From positions 372,001-436,000 of the forward strand of contig JAENYK010000001.1 of assembly GCA_016841825.1 (NCBI GenBank): 64,000 bases of DNA, written 5' to 3'. This document shows positions 27,056 to 34,622 of this stretch, piece after piece. A program made the position numbers and the translations under genes. The stretch is from Halothermothrix sp. Lineage in GTDB: Bacteria > Bacillota > Halanaerobiia > DY22613. The notes beneath the pieces were generated by a model that saw only the letters and a program-made list of their open reading frames with translations, did not search any database and was not told the origin of the DNA. Each line of letters begins with the position of its first letter. Position 1 is the stretch's first letter.

Positions 27056-27688
27056 CTATCTCTTGCGTTTTTTAAATTTGTTGGCCATCTCTTCACGTTT
27101 AGCCTGTTTTTTGTTTTGAGGCTTTTTTTGTCTGGCAGGCGGGGCCAGACTCCGTTTTTCCGCAGTCAAAACATAATAGTCATCAATCTTGTGGACAGTA
27201 ACTCCACCAAAAATAGAACTTAGTTTATTCTTATACCAATTAAGACGTTTCACCACCATGACCATTATACCTCCCAGTGCCAGCAGGGGAAAACCATCTT
27301 CAATAAAACTCCTGGGTACTGAGAAATCTTCATGGTAAGGTGGGTTACTTAAGATAATAGTAAATCCATCAGTCTTCACATTTTCCAGACCATTGCTGAG
27401 CAGAATTGGAATATCTCCAACCCCATTCTGCTCAGCATTAAGTTTAGATAATCTGATGGCTTCCGGACTTACATCAACCATGACTACCCGCTCACTGCCG
27501 ATTAGCTTAGCTGCCAGGATACCAACAATCCCATAGCCGCATCCCAGATCAAGAACTTTATCTTCTGGAGTAAATTCTACTACTGATAACATAGCACTAG
27601 TTCCCGCATCTATCTGTTTAGGTGAAAAAACCTGATCTGTCGTGGTAAATAATAAATCCACGCCACGCAAGTTGACCCTTACCGTCAT
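27056..27688 (-). CDS. class I SAM-dependent methyltransferase (RsmC-like)
   Basis: 210 residues. The SAM-binding motif is VLDLGCGYGIVGILAA (about 45-60) with the acidic VMVDVSPEA, and the catalytic NPPYHEDF motif (about 112-119) marks N-methylation of a base in RNA or another planar amine. The start FTTTDQVFSPKQIDAGT resembles RsmC/RlmG-type 16S rRNA guanine methyltransferases, here without the N-terminal duplicate domain. The Lys/Arg-rich tail (from about residue 185) probably binds RNA. Confidence 0.85.
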   Translation of the reverse strand: MTVRVNLRGVDLLFTTTDQVFSPKQIDAGTSAMLSVVEFTPEDKVLDLGCGYGIVGILAAKLIGSERVVMVDVSPEAIRLSKLNAEQNGVGDIPILLSNGLENVKTDGFTIILSNPPYHEDFSVPRSFIEDGFPLLALGGIMVMVVKRLNWYKNKLSSIFGGVTVHKIDDYYVLTAEKRSLAPPARQKKPQNKKQAKREEMANKFKKRKR

Positions 27689-27883
27689 CCAATCTCCTCC
27701 CTGGCTAAGCTTTACATCTTAGCATCTATTTACTTCTACAGGTTATACCACTTATCCTCTCCCATTGACGGGATATTTAACATTAATAAACAAAATTTTG
27801 CAAAAAATATTTAATTGTTATTACCATCTGTACCCTTGTATCTGGTGCAGTTTCTACCCGATGGGCACATCACAACACCTGGT

Positions 27884-27979
27884 TTAGACAATCGTTAAAA
27901 GTATGCGGCGATACTTCATCAAAAAGCTTCCATGGTCAGACCTCAAATAACTTCCATATGAATTAATCACTAATTGCAT
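27884..27979 (-). pseudogene. cas1: remnant of the cas1 N-terminus
   Basis: A strong AGGAGG is followed after 6 nt by an ATG opening MQLVINSYGSYLRSDHGSFL, which matches the start of Cas1 integrases (MxLVINxxGSYLRxxxxxFLxK). The frame ends after only 31 codons and no catalytic region is recognisable, so this is a truncated stub. It lies about 50 nt downstream of cas6 on the same strand, as in intact CRISPR-Cas loci, and supports decay of the system. Spacer acquisition by this copy is not possible. Confidence 0.7.
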
Positions 27980-28027
27980 CTTTTACCTCCTTCACAGACA
28001 ATAACTAGTTGGTTCAGCACTTAACAT

Positions 28028-28696
28028 TTACTTAATTAGCCTGATAGTTCCGAACCCTCTAGCTGTAGAATTACCCAATCCTATCAATTCAGGTAGTTTC
28101 AAATTAGAATGAAACTCTCCCCCAAATCCAATCATCTGTTGATTTTTAAATTTTACAGGAATTGATTTTAATATTGGCAGCACAAACACCTGTGAATCCA
28201 ACCAACACCCTGTGGCTTTTGCATAACTTAAGATGTTTCCAACCAGAAGTCGCTGGAGAAATTCGTTCTTATCAAAATTAGGCTTGTCTTCTCCTTCAGA
28301 ATATATATTATAATTTTGCTGATTTAGTGCCATCCATGGTGTCAGGAATCTATATGTATATTTCAAAGTCGATTCAAAGACCATCTCTATCTCATCAACA
28401 AATAAAGTTTTTTCAAATTCCGTAAATACTTCATCCCTTAATATCAACTTATCTATGTCCAAAAAATAGTGACATATTAAATTGGCTCCTTCATTCAAAC
28501 CCACCACAGTAGGCTTACCATCTATAATTTTATACTGAATCAGGGGATAGCCATATCGATATTTTCCATCCCCTATATGATTATGAAAAAGTACTTCAGA
28601 GAAAGAATTGGCGAAAAAACCTCGTAAATAATGTCCAAAACTTATGTGAAAATTTTCTGCTGTATTGAAGCGTAAAATAGCCTGTTTTATCTTCAT
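28028..28696 (-). CDS. cas6: CRISPR-associated endoribonuclease Cas6
   Basis: 223 residues from the ATG at 28696, which has AGGAGG 6 nt upstream. The C-terminus carries the glycine-rich Cas6 signature GLGNSTARGFGTIRL. The N-terminal part (NFHISFGHYLRGFFAN, YPLIQYKIIDGKP) fits the ferredoxin-like fold of the Cas6 group associated with type I-B and III loci. Candidate catalytic His residues lie near the N-terminus. Cas6 cuts pre-crRNA at repeat hairpins. No effector genes remain here; only a cas1 stub and a two-repeat array are close, so it may be an orphan or serve an array elsewhere. Confidence 0.85.
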   Translation of the reverse strand: MKIKQAILRFNTAENFHISFGHYLRGFFANSFSEVLFHNHIGDGKYRYGYPLIQYKIIDGKPTVVGLNEGANLICHYFLDIDKLILRDEVFTEFEKTLFVDEIEMVFESTLKYTYRFLTPWMALNQQNYNIYSEGEDKPNFDKNEFLQRLLVGNILSYAKATGCWLDSQVFVLPILKSIPVKFKNQQMIGFGGEFHSNLKLPELIGLGNSTARGFGTIRLIK

Positions 28697-28706
28697 ATTC
28701 AACCTC

Positions 28707-28853
28707 CTAAAAGGAAAGAGTAGTCTCTGTAATCTCCCTTGTCATTGGGATCATCTTACCAGGAGATCTAATAAAGTTTTCCCACCACTTGCTGGTGAAT
28801 AATCTCCGATCAATTTCAAAGTACGAAGCATTTATATCACCCCTCTCTATAGA
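28707..28853 (-). pseudogene. unidentified 3' gene remnant upstream of cas6
   Basis: An open frame of 48 codons without a plausible start ends in TAG immediately before the cas6 ribosome binding site. Its codons read like real protein (FEIDRRLFTSKWWENFIRSP). It could be the tail of a lost cas or accessory gene. A second frame starting with an ATG after GAGGGG (26 codons) overlaps it. The family is not recognised. Confidence 0.3.
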
Positions 28854-29181
28854 TTAATATAATAAAATTTAAGTGGTATTTTTCTTTTTATATAATTATA
28901 TTAGTTCCTCCTTAACTTTACAAGACAAGATATGGATGTTGATAATAAAAATTGTTTATTATGTTATTAATTATACCACTTTTCTGTAAATGATCTGAGG
29001 ACTTTATTTTACCACGTACAAAATTTTTGCCCTTTGCCAATTATGATGATTCAAAATATTATTTTAGGGATATTACATAAGTTTTATGATGTTCGAAAGA
29101 GATATAATTTCTCTAATCGCAGTATGTGTGAATTTTTCTAATTACTAAGTCCGTGATTGGTAGTAAAAGGGAAAATTTTTG
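28854..29181. other. AT-rich intergenic region
   Basis: About 330 nt between the cas6-side remnant and the XRE promoter. It is very AT-rich with stops in all frames. I see no gene or structured RNA. Confidence 0.5.
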
Positions 29182-29210
29182 TTGACATATACGCATTTTA
29201 TTAATATAAT
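29182..29210 (+). promoter_or_regulatory. perfect-consensus sigma-A promoter of the XRE gene
   Basis: TTGACA (29182-29187), 17 nt and TATAAT (29205-29210) lie 37 nt before the start codon. A consensus promoter on a regulator gene suggests strong basal expression or tight repression, perhaps by its own product. Confidence 0.9.
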
Positions 29211-29246
29211 TTTTATATATAAGGTACAAAAAGGAGGAACACCAGT

Positions 29247-29516
29247 ATGAGCAAATTATCTTATCAATGGATTAATACCGACAAATTGAAGAACATTATG
29301 GAAGCCAAAGGATGGTCGGAGTCAATATTGGCTGCCAAATTAGAAGTTGATAACTCTTATTTAAATCGTATTCTCAGAGAAAAACGAAATGGGGGAGTAA
29401 AACTTTTGTTAGGTTTACTAAAATTATGTGAGAAAGAAGGTTTAGACATTTTTGAGTTTATTGAGTATCAAACTGACAAAAAAGAATCACAACTGAAAGA
29501 TAATAATTTAGAATAG
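29247..29516 (+). CDS. XRE-family HTH regulator
   Basis: 89 residues. A Cro/CI-type HTH covers about residues 10-68: LKNIMEAKGWSESILAAKLEVDNSYLNRILREKRNGG, then GLLKLCEKEGLDIFEFI. There is no second domain. AAAGGAGGA is about 8 nt before the ATG. Its N-terminus is closely similar to the gene fragment at 51413-51517 (WxxTDKLKxxMExxGWSE). It is likely a repressor of a mobile or accessory module; the target is unknown. Confidence 0.85.
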   Translation: MSKLSYQWINTDKLKNIMEAKGWSESILAAKLEVDNSYLNRILREKRNGGVKLLLGLLKLCEKEGLDIFEFIEYQTDKKESQLKDNNLE

Positions 29517-29612
29517 AATGAATGGGTCTTTACTCACTGCTGAATATAGGCAGAACTAATTTATCATTGGGTTTGCATATTAAGTCTGGCATCCCAAAGC
29601 CCAAAATAAAAA

Positions 29613-29676
29613 GTGACCGTATTCTATATCCAATCCTTTGAGGAGGTGTTGGATAACGACTTAGAATTACGGTCAC
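29613..29676. repeat. long imperfect hairpin with GTGACC ends (copy 1)
   Basis: GTGACCGTATTCTA pairs with TAGAATTACGGTCAC, and inside TATCCAA pairs with TTGGATA, leaving a small loop near TTTGAGG. The outer ends AAAGTGACC/GGTCAC recur in the second hairpin 90 nt away. A GGAGGTG motif sits in the loop side. It may be an IS or MITE end or a structured RNA. Confidence 0.65.
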
Positions 29677-29762
29677 AATTTCGATTAACGGATGATAATT
29701 TAAATGAAAATCTCTGTACGCAATATATAAAATTAACCAACTATAATGTTAATTTCCAAAAA

Positions 29763-29829
29763 GAAAGTGACCATCTTTTCTGTTAATATGGGAAAAGTGG
29801 GGATAGAGATACAGAATTGGGTCACTTTC
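29763..29829. repeat. hairpin with GAAAGTGACC ends (copy 2)
   Basis: GAAAGTGACC (29763-29772) is inverted as GGGTCACTTTC (29819-29829), 46 nt apart. The interior differs from copy 1. The pair of elements spans 29613-29829. Confidence 0.6.
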
Positions 29830-29891
29830 AAAGGGATGTTAATGCACTCATAAACATTATATAACTATATTGTATATACGTCAATAAATTA

Positions 29892-29920
29892 TTGCATATT
29901 TTTTACTATTATAGTACAAT
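29892..29920 (+). promoter_or_regulatory. sigma-A promoter of the second XRE gene
   Basis: TTGCAT (29892-29897), 17 nt and TACAAT (29915-29920) lie 34 nt before the start codon. Confidence 0.75.
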
Positions 29921-29953
29921 AATAATAGGGAAAAATTATAGGAGGGGAAATCC

Positions 29954-30478
29954 ATGAAAAACCAACCATTTTTTGAAAGCAAAATATTGGCGAAGAGAAT
30001 TTGTGAATTTAAGGCCAAAAATAGCCTCACCTATCAACAGTTAGGGGATGCTCTTGGAGTAGACAAAAGTTATCTGAATCGAGTCGTCAAGATGGTTTCT
30101 CATATGTCTATGCCAGTATTAATTCGTCTGGCTAAATACATGGGAATACCTTTGTATGTTTTATTAATGCCATCTGAAGAAATGATTAGGACAGAGTTCG
30201 TTGAAACTCTGAAACTTCAAATGTCAGAAAAAAACATCTCTACAGATGAGTTGGGAGAAACGTCGGGAATTTCTCCAATCCGCCTGATAGAAATATTGCA
30301 GGGAGATTCGATAATTACCTATAAAGAGTACGAACTACTGGCAGAAGCACTACAAATTGAAGCACCCTCCTATCAAGCCGATAACCTTGAACTGTTGGAG
30401 ACACTTATCTTTAACCTCCCCATGCAAGACAACAAAAAAGACAGTGTTATCCAATACATCAAAGAGAATCTAGAATAG
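29954..30478 (+). CDS. XRE-family HTH regulator with C-terminal helical domain
   Basis: 174 residues. A Cro/CI HTH lies at about 14-62 (SLTYQQLGDALGVDKSYLNRVVKMVSHMSMPVLIRLAKYMGIPL). A second HTH-like helical segment follows at about 80-130 (LKLQMSEKNISTDELGETSGISPIRLIEIL), which looks like a duplicated XRE domain. AGGAGGGG precedes the ATG. It has its own promoter and terminator and converges with the broken TPR/peptide cassette, which it may control (inference). Confidence 0.85.
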   Translation: MKNQPFFESKILAKRICEFKAKNSLTYQQLGDALGVDKSYLNRVVKMVSHMSMPVLIRLAKYMGIPLYVLLMPSEEMIRTEFVETLKLQMSEKNISTDELGETSGISPIRLIEILQGDSIITYKEYELLAEALQIEAPSYQADNLELLETLIFNLPMQDNKKDSVIQYIKENLE

Positions 30479-30479
30479 A

Positions 30480-30507
30480 AAAGACTCCTACACAATGGAG
30501 TCTTTTT
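30480..30507 (+). terminator. intrinsic terminator of the XRE gene
   Basis: AAGACTCC (30481-30488) pairs with GGAGTCTT (30497-30504), followed by TTT. Confidence 0.8.
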
Positions 30508-30563
30508 GCTGTCAAACAAATATATTTCCCTCCCTGAACACAATCTGAGTCAAAAATAGCTGG

Positions 30564-30677
30564 TTATATCACTATTTTCGGACTTTCATCTGGGACTACG
30601 TATGGATCAGCAAAAACAGAAATACCCCCCCAACAAATAAATACCACTAGCAATACTATACAGAATACCTTCTTCAT
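30564..30677 (-). CDS. 37-residue Phr-like secreted peptide precursor
   Basis: The ATG at 30677 follows GAGGGGGG by 6-7 nt; that binding site is formed by the last codons and stop region of the TPR remnant upstream. The product has MKK, a hydrophobic core and an AxA-like end (SVFA), then a short polar tail DPYVVPDESPKIVI. This is the classic plan of Phr/PapR-type pro-peptides. Translation and processing are inferred. It has no sequence similarity to the GPTAPIEV precursor, but the gene order is the same. Confidence 0.6.
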   Translation of the reverse strand: MKKVFCIVLLVVFICWGGISVFADPYVVPDESPKIVI

Positions 30678-30680
30678 CAG

Positions 30681-31091
30681 TTAACCCCCCTCATTCTTCT
30701 TATATTTGCTTACTATAGGATGTATTCTCCAATTTTTTTTCAAGTTTTCTCTCAGAGAATCTAAATTTCCATGGTTATATTCATCCATTAGCACATTGAT
30801 CTTTACCAAACAGTCACAAGCCATGACAGTTGCTTCAGCGTTTTTAAAATATTCAAATGCAAGATATACAGTGTCTAAAGCTCTAAATAGTTGTTCCTCC
30901 ATCAATTCCATCTCTGCTTTAAAGTAAAAAGTATATCCTAATGATATGTTCTGTTTATAACTAGATCCTAATACTTCAGCCTTATCCAGATAGTCCTTAC
31001 CAATATCTGGAACAACATTATTATTGTTTTTTGCAATTTTTATGTACAATTCCGCTAAATTATTATACACATCAGCAAGGTTATTATTTAA
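30681..31091 (-). pseudogene. 3' remnant of a TPR receptor-like gene
   Basis: An open frame of 136 codons begins right after an in-frame TGA and encodes TPR-like helices (LADVYNNLAELYIKIAK, ISLGYTFYFKAEMELMEEQLFRALDTVYLAFEYFKNA). Compared with the two full-length TPR proteins of this window (386-391 residues), about two thirds are missing. A GTG at 31070 is the only near-start codon and has no clear binding site. Upstream lie short ORF fragments and hairpins that suggest insertion or deletion. The following Phr-like gene is intact. Confidence 0.7.
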
Positions 31092-31131
31092 TCATCTATT
31101 GAGAAAGTAGGCACCTCACTGATTCCAATTC

Positions 31132-31263
31132 ACTCATTTTGATAAAAAATATTCAAAATGAGTGATGTATATGACTTCTTATTCTAAAATCATGGAAAAT
31201 ATAGTCTCTCAAAAATTCTCATTGCCAGACAGCCCTTCTAATAATACAAAGGTTATCATTTAA
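31132..31263 (+). other. 11-bp inverted repeat followed by a 30-codon ORF
   Basis: ACTCATTTTGA (31132-31142) is perfectly inverted at 31153-31163. An ATG at 31171 opens 30 codons (MTSYSKIMENIVSQKF) ending in TAA at 31261-31263. The combination resembles the left end of an insertion sequence with the start of a transposase, but the family is not recognised. Confidence 0.35.
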
Positions 31264-31308
31264 TGTTAAAAAATTTCATTAAAAACTGTATTCAATAAGA
31301 TACTACTA

Positions 31309-31419
31309 TCTCCAATCCTTATTTTGATGGATTATCAATAATGACTCACTTACACATATGCTATTCCGAAAGAGTTGGTGGAGTTTCAATCCTTATTTTA
31401 ATGGATTATCAATAATGAC
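31309..31419. CRISPR. two-repeat CRISPR remnant
   Basis: Two 37-nt repeats (31309-31345 and 31383-31419) surround one 37-nt spacer (31346-31382). The second repeat begins GTTTCAATCCTTATTTTAAT, the form typical of type I-B/III repeats. The first repeat has a degenerate 5' end and one internal G/A change, as expected for a terminal repeat. No further units are found on either side. cas6 and a cas1 stub lie 2.6-3.5 kb away. Confidence 0.7.
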
Positions 31420-31424
31420 CCGTC

Positions 31425-31505
31425 CTAAGTCATAAATGGCGATATATAGCGGTTTGTAATCATCAAGCTAGCCGAAAAATCTTTAAAAAATTGATTAAAT
31501 TTCAT
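31425..31505 (-). other. 26-codon ORF with good ribosome binding site, probable IS remnant
   Basis: AAAGAGGTG precedes an ATG (31505) that opens MKFNQFFKDFSASLMIT and stops at the CRISPR repeat edge. Upstream, GGAGTAA (31559-31565) and TTACTCC (31614-31620) form an inverted pair. It may be the 5' end of a truncated transposase. The remaining bases to 31782 hold nothing recognised. Confidence 0.3.
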
Positions 31506-31782
31506 GTCGAAAACACCTCTTTTGCCCGGTTTGCCGTAAGATTACCTTTGAATAAATTGGAGTAACTAAGAGTAAATGCAAGCTAATTTCCCCTAATCGG
31601 TATTGCCAAATATTTACTCCAATAAATTTTTTCACTTACTTGCAATCTCTGTTTTAACATTTCTCTAAAAAATGTTCATTAATTACAATACATTCACCAC
31701 ACTATATTATGACTCCTGCTTTGATCTTCATTTTCTCCATAGAAAATAGACACTGCATCTGCTCTCCCTCAAGTCACTAATC

Positions 31783-32400
31783 TTATTTTCGCAAAATCAT
31801 CGACTGAAAATGAATCTCTCCCCGATGGGGAATTTGCTTAAAATATATCAGATCAAAAACCTGACTGACGGCTTCTTTCATCTTATCTTCCGGATAAAAA
31901 GCAAAAAAGCGCTTGGGTAAGTATGGATCATGTTCCCAGACTTCATTCACCTCTGGCCCGCCATACACTCCCATATAGAACAGTCCACCAGGTTTCATCA
32001 CCCGTTTAATCCCCTTCAGCACTTTCGGTAGGCTGGCTTTTGGTACATGTAACAGACAGTTCAATGCCCATACTGCATCAAAACTTTCAGCGGGGAACTC
32101 GAGGTTATAAAAATCCATCACATAAGCCCGCAGCCCCTTCTCTTTACATAGACGAACCATCTCAGGTGTCAGGTCTGTGGTTACAACTTTGAAACCCTGA
32201 TCTTTAAAGAATTTACTATCATAACCAGTGCCAGCACCAATATCTAACAGACTCTCCTTTCTGTCGTCCACTAATAGTTGATAAAAATTCTCTCGTTCAT
32301 CTAACTTCCATTGATCGACCTCATCAGTCTCCCGTTCTCTGGCCATCCGATCATAACTTTCGATAAGACTTAATTTAATTTTATCTTCCATCTTCTTCAC
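31783..32400 (-). CDS. class I SAM-dependent methyltransferase
   Basis: 205 residues. SAM motif I is LLDIGAGTGYDSKFF (about 55-69), followed by VTTDLTPEMVRLC, AYVMDFYNLEFPAESFDAVWALNCLLHVPK and a VMKPGGLFYMGVYG segment. The group resembles Methyltransf_11/25 small-molecule methyltransferases; the substrate is unknown. It starts 10 nt after the AlaX gene and is probably cotranscribed. Confidence 0.87.
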   Translation of the reverse strand: MKKMEDKIKLSLIESYDRMARERETDEVDQWKLDERENFYQLLVDDRKESLLDIGAGTGYDSKFFKDQGFKVVTTDLTPEMVRLCKEKGLRAYVMDFYNLEFPAESFDAVWALNCLLHVPKASLPKVLKGIKRVMKPGGLFYMGVYGGPEVNEVWEHDPYLPKRFFAFYPEDKMKEAVSQVFDLIYFKQIPHRGEIHFQSMILRK

Positions 32401-32410
32401 CCCTAATCCC

Positions 32411-33604
32411 CTATTTCAGAATTCGATTAGTCAGAATCATCTCAGACGCCTGGAGCAGACTTTCGAGATTGTTAATCTCACTACCGCCACCCTGAGCTGA
32501 CTTAGGATTACCACCTCCACTACCATTAATCAGACCAATAACCTCTTGCAAAAGATCGTTCATATTCACCTGCAGATCATCAGATCGACTAAAACTAACC
32601 TGCACTTTCTCGCCTTTGGCAGCAAAGAGAACAATAACCTGCTGATGACGGATAATCTTATTGGCCAGTCGCTTCATCTCACCCATATCGCGATCAGTAA
32701 AGACTTCCCTAACCAGACGAACACCATTAATCACTCTGGCATTGTCATAATATTCTTCAGCCTCGTAAGCTTGAACCTTCTCATGTAAGAAGCCAACTTC
32801 TTTGCGTAAATCTTTAGCCTCAGCATAAACCCGATTGAATCCATCCAGAGATTCATTATCTTTACAGGACAGACGATTTGCAATCTGATTAATCTGCTCA
32901 TTTTTCCATTGATAATCCTCTAAGGCCCGCAAACCACAGATAAATTCTACCCGAATATTATCCTTTTTCTTCTCCCATCTGCGAATCTTCACCACTCCAA
33001 TCTCCCCAGTGCTGGACGGATGGGTTCCCCCGCATGGAGAGTAATCTATTCCTGTAATCTCCACAATTCTAATATCTGTATCCACCACTGGAGGTTTTCG
33101 CAGCGGAAGTTCTTTCAGCCGATCAGGTTCAATGATATATGCTTTAATTGGCAAATTACGATAAATAAGCTCATTAACAGCAAACTCTATCTTCTTCACC
33201 ATCTCAGAAGTCAACTCATCCAGAGTCAGATCAATAGTCACATACTCATCTCCCAGATGAAAACCCACAGTTTCTGCATCATATATCTTTTCAAAACAGG
33301 CAGATAACAGATGCTGACCAGCGTGCTGCTGCATATGGTCAAATCTCCGTACCCAGTCGATCTCACATTCTACCTCCTTAGAGCCGATTGAACCCTCAAC
33401 CACATGTAAGATCTCCTCACCATCCAGAACATCCAGCACCTTAACCCCTGCTATCTCTCCCAGATCATTAGGTTGTCCACCTGAAGTTGGGTAAAAATAA
33501 GTTCCATTCAATACCACCACATGTCTACCATCTTCTAAAGTCTCTTCCCGCACTATCTGTGCTGAAAACTTTTGCACATATGAATCAGTAAAGTAACTTC
33601 TCAT
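32411..33604 (-). CDS. alanyl-tRNA editing protein (AlaX-L type)
   Basis: 397 residues. It is a free-standing editing enzyme that deacylates mischarged Ser/Gly-tRNA(Ala). The N-terminal AlaRS-like barrel has the PTSGGQPND motif. Zinc-site motifs are HMQQHAGQHLLS (HxxxH, about 91-102) and CGGTHPSSTGE (about 190-200). A C-terminal DHHA1-type domain ends with NGSGGGNPKSAQGGG (about 360-375). This is the long form of AlaX. It is followed by the methyltransferase gene. Confidence 0.93.
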   Translation of the reverse strand: MRSYFTDSYVQKFSAQIVREETLEDGRHVVVLNGTYFYPTSGGQPNDLGEIAGVKVLDVLDGEEILHVVEGSIGSKEVECEIDWVRRFDHMQQHAGQHLLSACFEKIYDAETVGFHLGDEYVTIDLTLDELTSEMVKKIEFAVNELIYRNLPIKAYIIEPDRLKELPLRKPPVVDTDIRIVEITGIDYSPCGGTHPSSTGEIGVVKIRRWEKKKDNIRVEFICGLRALEDYQWKNEQINQIANRLSCKDNESLDGFNRVYAEAKDLRKEVGFLHEKVQAYEAEEYYDNARVINGVRLVREVFTDRDMGEMKRLANKIIRHQQVIVLFAAKGEKVQVSFSRSDDLQVNMNDLLQEVIGLINGSGGGNPKSAQGGGSEINNLESLLQASEMILTNRILK

Positions 33605-33764
33605 CTCGCTACACTCCTATCTCGTATTATAGTAAAAATTCGTCATCTATCTAGATATACCCTTTTTAAGCTCCCGATTTTATCCCCATTCCCCGTGGGT
33701 GATTATCACCATTACTTCCAGGTAAATACCCGTCTATTATCCCCATTACCCAAAATAGATATAA

Positions 33765-33787
33765 AAGAAGGGAGTCAATCGACTCCC
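33765..33787 (-). terminator. intrinsic terminator of the small basic protein gene
   Basis: GGGAGTC and GACTCCC form a perfect 7-bp stem with a 4-nt loop, followed on the minus strand by TTCTTTTAT. Confidence 0.7.
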
Positions 33788-33875
33788 AATATGTGCTAAG
33801 TTATGAATAAATCCATCCTGTTCAGGCTGCCTGCAAATAAAGTATATTGATGCCACCTTTGATGGCAAGAAACAA

Positions 33876-34100
33876 TCAGAATTGATCATCATCGGCCAAT
33901 TCGGCTTCTAATTCCAACTCTTCATCATAGACGTCCAGCCAATCTCGTTTGCTACGTCGGTAAGCACTGCGGTTTTTAGGACTACGGTCCATCTTTTCTT
34001 CAATCAAAGCCCTGGTTTTCGCCTGCTTGCGACGTTTCTTCTCATCAAGAGCTTTCTCTTCCCGCTTGCTTTCCCGATTATCCACGATGTTATGAATCAA
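33876..34100 (-). CDS. small highly charged protein, unknown
   Basis: 74 residues with a Lys/Arg/Glu-rich first two thirds (ESKREEKALDEKKRRKQAKTRALIEEK, probably one long helix; quoted in parts only) and an acidic C-terminus (EELELEAELADDDQF). No family is recognised. AAAGGAGGG lies about 10 nt before the ATG and a terminator follows, so it is likely a real gene. It may bind nucleic acid or ribosomes, but this is a guess. Confidence 0.65.
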   Translation of the reverse strand: MIHNIVDNRESKREEKALDEKKRRKQAKTRALIEEKMDRSPKNRSAYRRSKRDWLDVYDEELELEAELADDDQF

Positions 34101-34541
34101 CTTCTATCCCTCCTTTCAAAGGCAGCATACCCTGCTATACAGGGATGAGTATGAACTACCACCAGTTAAATGTGCAGCCTGAATTAAAAATGAATGAGAC
34201 GGGCATCTCTAATACCCACTTATATTATAACAGAATCACATAAGTTTTTGAACAAGTTTTAAGAGAAGTTTTCCAACAAAATTCACCCAAATAAAGGTCA
34301 CATACCTAAATTATATGAAGAATTCAGAGGATTGTCAATACTCTTGTATCCCTTTGCTATATACTATGCAAAAAGCTTCCCCCGTTGACCTCTATTTTGG
34401 CAAATTACGAAGTCAATTCCTGGGAAAAATCATATCACAGATGACCTCCTATTTTTTGGTATGCTCTTAAGTTTCGTTAGATGTTTAACTCCTCCTGCAT
34501 ATGACTATAATTGATCCACGAATCACAAGATATTGGACCAA
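34101..34541. other. 440-nt intergenic region
   Basis: No gene with a binding site is seen. The region has mixed composition and no clear repeat. The part nearest 34101-34200 is less AT-rich and could hold a leader of the small basic protein gene, but no known riboswitch pattern is recognised. Confidence 0.45.
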
Positions 34542-34568
34542 CAAAAAACGGCTATATCTCCTAGCCGT
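34542..34568 (-). terminator. intrinsic terminator
   Basis: On the minus strand ACGGCTA pairs with TAGCCGT (7 bp) and is followed by TTTTTGTTG. It ends the gene at 34623-35069. Confidence 0.82.
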
Positions 34569-34622
34569 CTGAGTTGAATATCTATTTTCGATTATCGCAT
34601 CACCTAATGTATGGTCATCTAA

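Noticed and set aside
29643-29785. 45-codon frame starting at TTG after GGAGGTG inside the hairpin pair
   Set aside because: The binding site is only 2 nt from the TTG, the frame crosses both hairpins and the product is not recognisable.
34101-34300. Possible riboswitch upstream of the small basic protein gene
   Set aside because: Apparent GGCAGC/GCAGCC pairing is not truly complementary and no known motif is present.
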